From NCBI GenBank assembly GCA_050084515.1, contig CM114274.1, forward strand, positions 20,894,001 through 20,958,000: a stretch of DNA of 64,000 nucleotides. Direction: 5' to 3'. The translations under genes and the position numbers were made by a program. The notes below the pieces were generated by a model that worked only from the letters and a program-made list of their open reading frames with translations, was not told the origin of the DNA and searched no databases. Each line of letters begins with the position of its first letter. The first letter of the stretch is position 1. Shown here piece by piece: positions 1 through 11,469 of this stretch. The DNA is from Blasia pusilla. Its lineage: Eukaryota > Marchantiophyta > Marchantiopsida > Blasiales.

Positions 1-899
1 TGAAAAATCTAATAGGGCCACTCAAATCCTGATTATGGCCAAATTAGGAGGCCCCTGTATGCCTTGGTTACGGTGAAGCCCCATATGAAGAAATGGGAAT
101 TGAAATAGGTGTGCCGTTCCTCTAAACAACATTTTTTAGGGAGGTATGAAGGACATTTTTATCCTCTTTCGAATGATATCAATTTTTAAATTATTTATGT
201 ATTTCAAATAATAATAACTATTACAAAAAACCCATTCGTGTGAAGTGAGCAACCATTTCTTCCCTCCCCGGACATCTTTGCGTGGGGGAGAATTAGGGCG
301 TCTTACTTAAGGGATGTAAATTTTTTGACGTCCTTCAAACTTTTTACCATAAAATAGGGACGATTTCCATTTACCTCCAAGGAAGTTCCATCTTGATAGA
401 TTTCGTAATTTTCAAGCATGTGAGTTAAATACACACAAAGTTATGTTGGACGTCCAGCCGTAAGAGGTGAACGTCCACCTCTGACGACACTCCACACGTA
501 CGGACGACATTTGGCCATATTGAAAACTACGGATCCATAAATCTGACTCTATGATACATTAGGGCGTCTCAAGTAGCACTAGACGTCAGATCCATAATTT
601 CTTTTATGGATTTCCGTCGGGTTATATACTGGGTGCCAGAGGAGGTGGACGCACATCTCTTTCGACTAGAGGTTAACTCCATTTTCTCGTCTATTTAGTA
701 CGGAAACTAACAAAATTAAATGTAATGGGACGTAACTATAAGGACCCGGTCCCATGGGGCCGAGGTCGTCAGGACCCGACTCTAGGGTCATGGATGTTTT
801 TTGATCTAACGGATGAAATTGTTGGGATCTGAACAGAATTTGCGGCGTCAATACACCGGGCGCGAGGTTTGCGATCGTATTACCACCGTTTTGCCTTTG

Positions 900-1455
900 A
901 GGTCTTCTTAGCAAGAAGCGGATGTTGTAGTGACAGATCCTACGCGGGAGGCGGTGCGAGCCCAAGTGGTGGCATAAGGGAGATTGCTACAAGGAGCAGC
1001 GGCGGCGGTAAAGAAGATCCACATTTATAGTCAACTTCATGACGGACATCGATTTATCCCCCTGGCCATTGAGATGTACGAGGTTATGGGGGAGAGGTTT
1101 GACTTGTTCCTTATGGATTGCGCCCACCATCTCGAGTCAAGAAATGGATTGTCCTTAGCCACTGTGATATTTTATTATAGGCAACGAGTCTCCATAACTT
1201 TGCAGCCTGCCCACGTAAATGGTGGGCTTTTGCGGTGGGTTCATGCGGTTGGAAATGCTAATGCTAAAGGCCCACTTAGTAATAATTATAATTTTCTAGG
1301 TGTTGCTGATATTATTTTTAGTCATTAGGAGCCCCCTTCGGTCTTTTAGGGGCCGATTTTGGCCGATTTTGGTCCACGGGTTTTTTTCTCTCTATGCCTC
1401 CTTGCCATTGTATCACGAGGGGTTTTCCATCCTAATATCTATTAAAGTCTATTAA
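900..1455 (+). mobile_element. 5'-truncated LINE-like 3' end, copy 1
   Basis: The open frame at 984-1328 (114 codons) encodes a tail with the motifs HDGHRFIPLAIEMY, DLFLMDCA and RQRVSITLQ. The same frame extends back to about 915, interrupted by one TAA. A second copy with closely similar protein and DNA lies on the minus strand at 57250-57860, and similarity continues past the stop codon into the 3' flank (a CC-rich tract, then TTGTATCACGAGGGG and TTTTCCATCC). Shared sequence through a stop codon and 3' tail with different 5' break points is what 5'-truncated non-LTR retrotransposon copies look like. The assignment of this tail to a reverse-transcriptase C-terminus is from general resemblance; no catalytic motif is present. 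Confidence 0.5.
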
Positions 1456-4400
1456 AGAAATAAGCCTACGATGTGAGCGACCCCACTACGACCGGACCCG
1501 GCCGCATGGGACCGGGTCATAAGTCGCAAGACCTGCGTCCCGCATGACCCTAATATGTCCCGTATGGATACGGGTGGCACCATAGTGGTGAACCGAGCCC
1601 TAACAATGATCGGGACGGCACGGGAGATATGTTGAAGAGCAACATACCGATGGAACCCGGCTATCAGTAGTTCTCTTTTGACGTTCCAGCGAAGTCGCTC
1701 GCTGATCTGTTGTGCTCGGACATTCAGCTGTAGATTTGCACGGGGACGTATTGCAAGGTATGCTGTCAGATTTCTTATGTGACTTCCACCCCGATTCTGA
1801 GTGTATTCGCAAGTTCGAAGAGCGATGTTGATTTCTGCTTTCGTCGCGATCCAAGACGGAGCATTTAGGATGGATGGTTGTCGAGTGTTCTTTGTGTATT
1901 TGATTCCGGTTCATGGAATTGCGGTGCTGTTGTTTTGAGTGGTTATTTGAGGTCGATGGATCGTGATGTGATTTGCAGTTAATCAGAGTTACGTGCTCAG
2001 AAGGCGCCATGACTGGAGTGGTTGGAAGGCCTATAATCCAAGTTGCGGTGTCGGAAGCCAAACGCAACTGGCCGTTCATGTTTGGATTTGCAGTTACTAT
2101 GACTGTCGTTGCCAAGCTCTCTACCTCTCTTAAACGTGCGCATTCCTGCCTTTTCTTCTTCAGTTTGTAATGTATGAGGGCTTTGTGTTTCCATCAGCTC
2201 TTGTTGTTTCTGGGAGAAAGGCTTACAGGAGTATAATGTGAATCCTCTACGTGCGCAGTTATGTGATCATTAAGATCGAAAGTTCTTTGTACTAAATGAT
2301 CGTGCTTTCTGCGTGTTTTACACCCTTAACGTAGACATCAGATGATTTTCGGAGATATTTCGCGTTGTGAATTTCTCATCGTTGTATTGAGCCTCATTCG
2401 GCAGTTTGAAACAGATATCGGGCCTTAACGGCAAACTCATTTCCTAAATGTATTTTTTATGGTTTACATACACGCGATTGGTGGGCGGTAGCAATTGTTT
2501 GGAAATAAACATCTGAAATTAGGTCGATTGCTCCTCCTTTCTCGATCTGATCTTTTGAACTGTCATCTACAGCGGAGGACGCGCAGAAGTCTCCTTTCGT
2601 GAATGTAAATGCACACAGGTACTGTAGCTTTCTACTTGTGTTCTAGTCTCCGCTTGATAGTTGTGTTCTGTTTTTTTTGGTTGGCTAGGTTAGTGGAGAA
2701 GCACTCGAAATTTGTTCACCTACGCGAGGGTAAAGTTTATCTTCTGCGGTCTTTGTATACTGATGGCAGTCCTTGTATATTATGGAGATGATGTTAGTAT
2801 TGTGGAAAACGACAATTTCATTATTTAAGAGTCTTTGGCATAAAAAGCGCAACATTTCTCTGCTGTGGTTGTCTATATTGGTCTCTTTCTTGTCACACCA
2901 GCTGGTTCTTTTCTTTGAGTTGTACTTGTGAATATCTCTTGCCCTTCTCAATAAGATTTGTTTTGCATCACACACACTTCAGAAGAGTTTCCTGTACCAT
3001 GTCTTTTCCCAGAACTTTTTATGCAGTTTAATTCCTACGTGCACCTACACATAGGAAATAGGTTCACTGTAACAGGACTTGAATTTTACTTGATTAATCT
3101 TGAGAGGGCTTCTCCGTCTTCCAACTGTGACTTTGAGACGTGTGGATGTTCCAATGAAATTTCAAGTCCCTGGTATTACTGCAAACAGTTTAAGCTCCAA
3201 CTAATGGCTTTTCACTTCTCTCCACCTACACACAGAAAATGTGTTCATCATGATTGGACGTGAGAAAAGGATTTCACCAAAACGGGACCTGAAAATTGAA
3301 CTTCTCTTGCATTGATAGATCATGTTCTTATCCCAACCGTAAATTTGGAGACTTCACCCTGTGCCTGTGAAATTCCCAAGTTTTGGGTATTGCCGTCATA
3401 CCTCTAATTCATGGGCATTCTCTAGGCTGACTCAGGGAAGTCTTAACAAGACTTTGCTCAGCCATCATAGCTAGATCCTAACATGGGTTCCACTTCCTTT
3501 GTTCAAAACAAAGACAGCGGGATTAGCTTCCTGATGCCTGCAGATAAGATTAGTTTGTGCAGTCAATAGAACAGATCTGCCTGACTTGTGTTGGGACTTC
3601 CTGCCTCTGTCATAGAACATGGTGCTACTGATAACTTATGTACTTGCGTAGGTTTGTGAACAGAGTTGAGCAGGCATATCAAGGAATCATTTCGGCCTGC
3701 ATTTAATTTTCAATGGATTGTGGATGACCATTCCTTCCATTGCACTAATGGTTGACCAAATAGTATTTTGGAAAATTTTGTTTAGCTTTCTAACTCGAAC
3801 ATTTGCTGTCATCCAGCTTTGATGCATCGTTGAGTTTTTTTGGCTAAACTGGGTCTTTGTTGTCTCTTCGTGGCTTACTTCAAGGTGATTACCCCAATGG
3901 ATTACTCTGGAGGAAAGTCGAGATGTCTCCAATATCCAGAAGTTTCCACATACGAAGGGAAGCAGTCTGCCCTTGGAGTAGTACTTTCTTTGTTGTGGAC
4001 CGCTGTATAGGCTGCCTTTCTTTCAAGTTGAGAAAATAAAATGCATCTCCTAGTGCGGGTTATCACCTTAGCAAATCCAATTGCATAAACTTCTTAACAT
4101 TTCTTATGTCCAAGGTGTACACTTAAGATCGTCGATGGGAGTCTGACCCCTCGAGGACTTGTCCAAAGATGAGTTTTCACTAATCCAAGGGCGTCGAGCT
4201 GATGTTGACTTAAGTTTGAGCATCTTTGTAACTGGGAGGTGGACCCGGAGCCAATACCCAGTTTCTAAGATGGATGTGTATTAACCATGCTTGGGTAAAA
4301 GTAGGGAAGGTTCACACCGCCGTAACCCCTGTCTAAGAATTGATGAATATACCAACACATTTAATTTCAGTCTTTACCTGAGCTCTGTTGGATCCTGGTA

Positions 4401-6660
4401 TTCGAAAGTTTTATGTGAGTTTATTTTAGAGAGTTTCTATTGGACGTAGAAGAATGTTGAGCATGGCAAACCAAATTATGCAAGTAATAATGTGTCCTAT
4501 CTACTACTTTGCCACCTGTTTAGGTGATGCACACAAGTGTCTTAACGACCTTCAAATCTTGAACTCATGGCGGATTTATATGGACGGGTGATAGAATGCA
4601 AGTAACTTCCTGTGTATAAGTTTGTAGTTGGAAGTACCAAACGCAAATTGCTTCACCATACTTGGGAATGACTTAAGAGGTTAGCCTTCAAGAAACTCCT
4701 ATTGTGAATAGTAGACATAAATTAGAACAGATGGGTGTTGTTTGTCTAACAATTACATGTGAAAATGCACAAAGGATCACAAGGTCGAATGTCTGGCTTT
4801 GAGGAGAAGTACTTCACGGATGAAAGTTGCTAAACCACATATTCTAACATCTTCCTAAAAGAAGGAAGAATGAAAACCTTCACTAGAGGGACATTTGCAG
4901 TGAGTTGTGCTTCGAAGTCTCCTCTGGTAATTGTAGGTCGGATACTTGCTCAAACGAGGATTAGAAAGAACCCATCCTCGACACGTGGACCTATTTCCAA
5001 GATTAGAGGGATTGAAAGTAATTTGGGGACCATTCCTTGGTAAGATCATACTTCATTTTGATTTTAATACTTTGAAATTACTAGCAAGTGATGGGTGCAT
5101 ATAATCTTGGGAATGTATGACTTCATACTTATTTGTGTGTTGCAATACTGCAATCAACATGTCATACTCATTTTTTTTTATACATACACATTTGCGTTAA
5201 TCACAATTTGGATCAACTACCATAACCTCTCCTATATTGTGTGCATATATACCGCTAAAATAATCTATTTATTTTCCGCAATGCATTTCAATGGTCTTAC
5301 AACGTGCACAAGCCTTGGTATTGATACGTCGTGTGGAGGTGATGGGGGGTCGCTCACCTCGTCGTCCATTCATGTATGACCAACCAATCGTGTTCTTGTT
5401 AGATTTGTTTCAGGCTGTCAATTTTGTAGCTCGTTGAGTCGGTGTTTGCGTTGGCTTGTTGTCATTTTCTTTTTTGCATTCTTTTATGCATTTTTTGACT
5501 CCTCTTTTGAGTTGTTATTACCTTTCTTTGTCCTCTTTTGAGGTTTATTTTATAATAAAGTGGATACATAATCTACACCCTTTCATGTCAACATAACAAA
5601 TATTATTGCTCTTCCCAACACACAGATAAAATGATATACATATAAGCTAAATTGCTAACTTGACTCTTGAATCTTCATATAGTCATGAAATTACATCCAC
5701 CTTCCACCAAGAGCTAATTCATATTCTAACTTCCACCAAACTCTAAAAGGATGAGTGTAAGGTCTATTCACGAACCCCAAGAGAATAGTCCGCGAATAGC
5801 TAAATTTATGGCGTCCATGCTAGTGCGGGCGGGAGAAGGACATTATGATTATAGGTCCAATGAGGAAAGGCCTTGGTATGATCCATTAAAGTCGGAACCT
5901 AGACTAGCTAGTTGTTAGACTAGTAAGGGGGCTGGTATTCTAATAGGAAAGAGGAAGAGAAGAGAGTCTCTCTTAAAAAAAAGGGCAAAATTCGCTCTTT
6001 TTTTTCAAAACTTCATGATATTTTTTATTATTTTCCTCTCATTCAAATGTAAGAAATGGTTAGAAGATAGTAACAAGTGGACCATATTAGGGCCAAAACT
6101 AACATCGTTTTTCATGGCTTGGATATGAAAATAGACATATGAAGACCATTCCAGACATGCTTACGTCACTCAGACTATGGTGTTAATAGAAGGTATTGCA
6201 TCCTTATGTTTTAAAATACGAGTGGCTACAATGCACTTAAGGATTAGACTTCTCAATAGATGAAAAGATTATGGGCTCTTAATCGGAGGCTCCCACCCTC
6301 ATACCCAGTACTTTGTGAAAATTTAACACCCAATCATGACAGTCTAAGTATTAAGGAGTAATAGCAATATAAAGTTCTTTATTAAGTTGATGAGTGTTAG
6401 GCAAGTGTGGTTAAACACAAATCTCATAAGTGAAGGAAGCCAACATAATGAAGGAAACGAGAACTCATTTTGAGAGTTGCGGAGAATAAACAGAGTTAAG
6501 AGTTCATTCATGCAATGGAATCACAGAAGGGAAGCGTGCAACCTCTTAGAAAATTATGTGTTAGAGAAGAATGGTTTGAAGATAATGGGGAAACGAGAAG
6601 AAAGTGAAGGAAGCCTTCCAGAATGCCTAAAAGGATGGACTCAAAGGAAAAGAGAATCAA
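1456..6660. other. Gene-poor stretch, nothing assigned
   Basis: I recognise no conserved protein here on either strand. The longest frame (minus, 1600-2115) is Ser/Thr/His-rich and low-complexity in character, with no family motif. A 57-codon ATG frame at 4870-5043 (+) is unassigned. The section 5480-5580 has two CCTCTTTTGAG repeats followed by AATAAA, which could be the decayed 3' end of a retroelement. Exons of an unknown gene could be hidden between 2.5 and 4.1 kb, but I see no convincing pair of splice sites with coding sequence on both sides. Confidence 0.4.
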
Positions 6661-6663
6661 TGA

Positions 6664-6815
6664 AGTAGCCAACAAGTCGGAATCTGATAGGTTGGAGGAC
6701 GTCAAAAGTGAAAAATGCAAAAGCACCAAATGAAGAACAAAAAAAGAAAGAGAATGAAAGGAATAGAAGCTTATCAACCTGACATGCAACATGTCAGAAT
6801 CTGACATGTTGCAAT
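6664..6815. repeat. Leftmost palindrome repeats of the family
   Basis: Two variant members of the short palindrome family. One at about 6668-6695 is imperfect (AACAAGTCGGAATC / GATAGGTTGG). One at about 6787-6815 is a near-perfect palindrome, TGCAACATGTCAG / CTGACATGTTGCA around AAT. They mark the left limit of the repeat-rich region. Confidence 0.6.
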
Positions 6816-7301
6816 AACTGGATGAAAGAAAAAGGGGTTTAAAAAAAAGAAAGATGTTACTTAAAACACTAAGAGCAACATGGACAAATTTTGGGCACTT
6901 TTTTTTGGACTCCCAACCTCATTCCCGACACTTGTCCTGGAATTGCTTATTTGACCTTCAAATGAAGATATGACAAGAAACCCAGAGTTTCCATTCTGAT
7001 CAGAGGTGAGAGAAAACAAATAGTGGATAACAACATATACCAAATATTCTATAACAACCATTCGTATATGTGCAGATAAGACAAGTATTCTTGTGGTTCA
7101 GATCAAAGATTACAACAAAGAGAGAGAAACTCAAGTCATACGGCCTTGTTGGATTCTCAACATCCACTCCTCTGAGCACCATTAATCTGATCGGCCCCCT
7201 TGTATGAGGAGAAGCCTAGATTGATGGTTCCAACTTAGACGTCGAAGGAGTCATAGTAATATGACGTATGTGGTTTTAGGAGTAGCGTTACTAGGTTTAT
7301 C

Positions 7302-7352
7302 TAACCCTATATTGCATCAGGCTGCGGGGCACCCTGATGCAATATAGGATTA
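7302..7352. repeat. Long-armed hairpin, 20-bp arms
   Basis: Left arm 7302-7321 (core CCTATATTGCATCAGG) is the reverse complement of right arm 7333-7352 with one mismatch in 20 positions. The loop is 11 bases (CTGCGGGGCAC). It is unrelated in sequence to the neighbouring palindrome family and no coding frame runs through it. It could be a foldback element, a small-RNA precursor or the fused ends of a lost transposon. Confidence 0.8.
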
Positions 7353-7565
7353 ATAGAAACAAAGAAAAATAGGTAAAAACCCTAGTTTTCCCAAGTAGTC
7401 AAATAGTCGGGAGCCGCAACGGTAGCGCATTCTCGTATGTCGAGTTATCTCTATGTTCAGGTTCCATCGAAGCTCTTCTGTGAGCGCACGGACGGACTAG
7501 GCCACTTTGTATCTCTAAGTTTTGTAAAGATTTCAGTGATTTTGTCACTTTCTGCTATCTCACAA

Positions 7566-8007
7566 GCCTTGCAACCTGACAAAATCCGATAGGTTGCAAG
7601 ACAAGGTATAAGGCAAAAGGTATGAGAAAGTTGTCATCGGGGGCCATATGAATAAATGTTAGGAAACACACATCCAATCATACCTGCAACCCGTCGGAAT
7701 CAGACAGGTTGCAAGAGAGTCCTGAAAGAGAGGAAAAGTTTAGAGACAACTCCCAAGGGGAACAAATAAAAAGAGAAGAAAAAAAAAGTTTCCTCTTACA
7801 ACCTGTTGGAATCCGATAGGTTGCAAACATTATCTTTGGTTTGCAACCCGTCAGAATCCGACGGGTTGCAAGCTAGTAGATCTCATTAAAGTAACCATAA
7901 GAGATAACCAGAGACCTCTTTCAAAAGTTTAAACGAGTCCTAAAGCCACACTTGACAAAAAATATCCCTCGTAAGACATGAAACCCATCGGAATCCGATG
8001 GGTTGCA
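7566..8007. repeat. Palindrome repeat cluster, left of unit 1
   Basis: At least five members at about 7566, 7683, 7797, 7841 and 7980. The clearest (7841-7871) reads TTGCAACCCGTC / GACGGGTTGCAA around a centre with one asymmetric base. The cluster sits just downstream of the 3' end of the first methyltransferase-like gene. Confidence 0.8.
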
Positions 8008-8189
8008 AAATAAAGACCATCCGGTAGAGACCAGGAGAGATCAGACACAGAAGCACCAAAAGTCCGAAAACACTACAAGAATGTCAAAAAACATTGAAGT
8101 CCTTTATTACAATGCGATCGCAACTCGGAAATTTATATTTGATTACCTACAGTAGAAACTCTAGTATATGATTTCTTCTGCCTCGTCAT

Positions 8190-8979
8190 CTACAAATTTA
8201 CTCCTAACTCTCCTCGGTCTATGTACAATAGAAATATGTGTTGATACAATTGGCTCCTCTGGCCGGTTGCAGATTGGGATTGAGAATGTAGGGGAATTCG
8301 AAAGCCTTGCCCCCCTAGGTACACCATATCGGTCCCATGTATCATGAGAAGAGTCCCAACGCCTTCCCCGGCAATGTACCTTCTATACTCTGCAAGGTGA
8401 CACCCATCCAATATCAGTACGTGCTCCGTAGCATGAAAGCACTAAATCCCAACTCCAAAATGCTTGAATTGATTGAACACGAGAAATCGATTAAACTCAC
8501 TCGTCATCATCCGAGAGCTCTTCCAAAATGACTGCTGGCCTTGCCTCTTGATTCTCAGAATAACAGGAAGTAACGATGGTGTCACTACCAATGGCTCTCC
8601 TGCTGGTGCACTTCGCTTTGGAGGCAAGTTGTAGACTCCCACCATTCTTTCGTAGTCCGCCTTTGCTGCCTTACAAAGGTCGAAGAGTTCCATCCTTTCC
8701 TCAAGGCAGAGAATGTTCCTTCCACTCTGCCATGCGCCTCTAATACTCACCCCTGATAACCTGACCAAGTCCAAGACCAAGTCACCTGGTCTTGAGCAGA
8801 GCTCCATAAGCGTCTGCATCAATGCCAATGACTTCTCCCTTTCTCCAAGCAGGGGCGTACCTTCAAGCATGAAATTTTTTCCGGGGGGAGGGAAATTATA
8901 GAGATTATCCATTGTGAACCCATCAGAGCATGGATCTACTTGACGTGGGATCTAGAACACCTAGAAATTGTGCTCTGGT
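8190..8979 (-). pseudogene. Exon 3: MTase SAM-binding motif I and C-terminus
   Basis: Starts after a strong TTTTTTCAG acceptor. The frame gives PEHNF, two TAG stops, then IPRQVDPCSDGFTMDNLYNF and GTPLLGEREKSLALMQTL, followed by CSRPGDLVLDL and SGRNILCLEE. Beta-class N4/N6 amino-methyltransferases have, after the target-recognition region, a 'KP..L...LI..CS.PGD.VLD.FAG.G' block and 'GR..I.IE'; the match in order and spacing is good. The F-x-G-x-G loop is partly lost (VRLSGVS). A single TAG at 8442 separates a further in-frame 84 codons ending GELGVNL. Confidence 0.65.
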
Positions 8980-9061
8980 CTGAAAAAATATTAAACATAA
9001 GAGTGCTCGATCTGTGCATAAGATAGGTGCAAAACGATGTCAGCTTTAAGGTGGAAGAAGC

Positions 9062-9302
9062 ATGCAACCCGTTAGATTCCGACGGGTTTCTCATCAGCTT
9101 AGAAAAAATTCTAGTTGCAATCAGTTGGATTTTGACGGGTTGTTCATCAGCTTAGACATAATTCTAGTTGCAACCCGCCGGGTTCCGAAGGGTTGCAAAT
9201 CAAATTTTCTACCTTGAAATGCAACCCTTCGCTGTTGACACGTTGCACTTCATCTCATAATAGAATTTCCACAACCCGTCGGAATCCAACGAGTTGTATG
9301 TT
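9062..9302. repeat. Palindrome cluster inside intron 2
   Basis: Five imperfect members (near 9064, 9117, 9167, 9221 and 9271) lie wholly inside the inferred 382-bp intron 8980-9361 of the methyltransferase-like gene. Arms are variants of GCAACCCGTCGG / CCGACGGGTTGC. Confidence 0.75.
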
Positions 9303-9361
9303 TGAACCAAGAGTCTGAAATAATGATTGAAAAAAAGAAAAAAGAGTAATTTGGGACATAC

Positions 9362-10935
9362 CCGGAGTTGATTTGATGCAGATCTCAGTGGGTATTAATT
9401 TTTTATCAGCAAGATTGTGCCGTCTGCCACTTGAGAGATCTCTTCACGCATTGTTGGTTGAAGAGCTTGTCTTCGCTCCCTCTAGTCAGTACCAAGAAAC
9501 ACCCCGAGTCACTAAGATATACGTTCGCAAAAGAAAACAAAAGAGCAATCTGGTCGTAAGTAAGCGGGGCATTCCAATATGGAACATTGTTTGAAGGATT
9601 TTCGTCCCACAACCGGAATCCCAAAGGAAAATCTTCTATTAGGAGGTCCACCGCCATCTCCTCAGCTACCCCATGGATAGTCCATGGACCGTGCCCATTT
9701 TGGAGAAGCTTTCATCCTAAAAGGGTCAACTTCTCGATTGCAATGGTGGACTCATGATTAGAAAAGCTCTGCAATTCATCAAGGAGAGGAGTCTAGTGGA
9801 GAAGGATAGTGATCCTGCTCGTAGTCCAACCAGATTGGAAATTTCAACACTTCCCAGTCAATCATATCCTGCCCCATCTCCATGTCGTACATGGAGAATC
9901 CTTCTCCATCTAGAAGAGAAGCCCACAATTTGCATGTTGCGGGATATTTGCTCTAGGTACTCGCATTCATACAAGAGACGAGGAACCTGTATACCATCCA
10001 CTGGGCAACTTGTTGCCGGCATGACTTGATCGGTTGTTCTTGAAGATCCCTCTTCTTCTTTGCAAAATCCCTTTTTTTGCGTCGCCATTTTCCTCGTCAA
10101 GATCTGCTTTTGGCAAGATGTGATTTTTGAACATTGTTCTGAAGCCGGGGTTTTTTTTTTGGCTTATTACGGATGTCATCCATCCAGAGTTCGTACTCCT
10201 GAGAAGCCTCTAGGCTGGCCTCTTGTGGAATAGGCTCAATCTTCTTGAGCTAGGCCTGAAGACCCGATTTCATGGACTTCTCAAGCAGCTGCAGTGCGTC
10301 CCAAAAAGGAACCATTCTCTCAGCCAATGAGAGATTACAAGGTTTGATATCCCCGGCGGGTAGTGTGCCGCACGATTTTGCGCCTCTGTTCCCTCGAGAT
10401 TGATTTTCATAAGTCTGATATGCCTGAATTCGCAAATCCCAGATAGCGCAAACCTGTGGACGCAATCTAGTGAAGACTTCTCTCCAATTTGAGGGTGTGG
10501 ATCTTCGTCCCTCTTCTGCTAGCGTTAAATTATTGCCTTCAACTCCTTGTAGAAGTCCTAGCCGAGTTCTGGTTTCACGAGGTGATGTAACGCTGCATTT
10601 TGCTCGGAGTGTACTTTGTGGGTGCTGATAGAGCAACCTGGATTAACTTAGCTTGCTCCGACCCTGAAATGTTTTCCCTATGCTCCAGCTCTAGTGTGGC
10701 ACTTTTCTTCGCTGCCTCGGTTTTTGACTAGCACAAAATGGTGACAGTTGCATCTTGGGAGACGTATGTATTCGCTCAAGTCTTCCTTTTGATATGTACT
10801 CCCTTGGCGAGCGTCTCATCCACTAAGTCCTCTCCCAAGTATCCTTTGTACTACAACAGGTGCATTGTAAGCATCTTCTTCACTTTGTCACATTCTTGGA
10901 TCTAGTGATGGGCGACGTTCCCAGCCGAGACAATC
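9362..10935 (-). pseudogene. Exon 2: unknown middle domain and MTase motif IV region
   Basis: Begins IVSAGNVAHH, as in copy 2 (IVSEGNVIHH). It contains KSATLELE, then frame-broken sequence, then LWASLLDGEGFSMYDMEMGQ, which is also present in copy 2. The 3' part (9657-9406) reads EDFPLGFRLWDENP...APLTYDQIALLFSFANVYLSDSGCFLVLT. That fits the motif IV neighbourhood of beta-class amino-methyltransferases, where (D/N)PP(Y/F) is followed by a helix and a strand ending in a leading-strand Thr. Here the catalytic tetrapeptide is degraded to DFPL. The exon ends at the donor GTATGT after a probable frameshift near 9410. Confidence 0.55.
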
Positions 10936-10972
10936 CTACAATCGTCAATCCAAAGTGAGAATTCTGATCTCC

Positions 10973-11432
10973 TGCAACCCGTCGGATTCCGACAGGTTGC
11001 ACACAAGATCAAAGAAGAAAGTATGTCTGAGACTAAGTGAAACCTGTCAAGCTTTGACGGCTTGCACCACTCTAGGCCGATGGCATTGATGTGCAACCCT
11101 CCGGACTCCAAGGGGTTGCAAAAATCTCATGGAGATTTTTGCTGCGATAGGTTTATAGTGTAGTTGTGGCACCCCGTCGGACTCCGAAGGGTTGGCCCCT
11201 ACAGCGCAATTCACACGATCCGATTCCCAATAATACGCGTAAAAAAAGTTGTTTGCAACCCGTCAAAGTCTGAGGGGTCGCATTCCATAAAAAGCGTCCC
11301 TGCTACAACGTCATTCTTTAATCTTTTGCAACCCGTCGGACTCCGGTGGGTAGCCGCTATCGTCTCCTATACTTCATGAGATTCTTTCTTATGGACATTA
11401 GAGCAATCCGTCAAAATCCGACGGGTTGGGGC
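10973..11432. repeat. Palindrome cluster inside intron 1
   Basis: About seven members (near 10974, 11041, 11094, 11167, 11257, 11329 and 11402) fill the inferred 534-bp intron 10936-11469. Members near 10974 and 11329 keep the CCCGTCGGA/CTCC core well. None extends into the flanking exons. Confidence 0.75.
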
Positions 11433-11469
11433 AAGTAGAAAAATCCGAAGGAGAATGGGAAATACTTAC

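Noticed and set aside
1600-2115. 171-codon minus frame as a gene
   Set aside because: Ser/Thr/His-rich without any motif, no homologous copy in the window, no supporting splice or promoter signal.
8190-9657. Bacterial contamination as source of the methyltransferase-like sequence
   Set aside because: It lies in the same gene as plant-style introns with polypyrimidine acceptors, has a second linked copy, and is surrounded by plant repeats.
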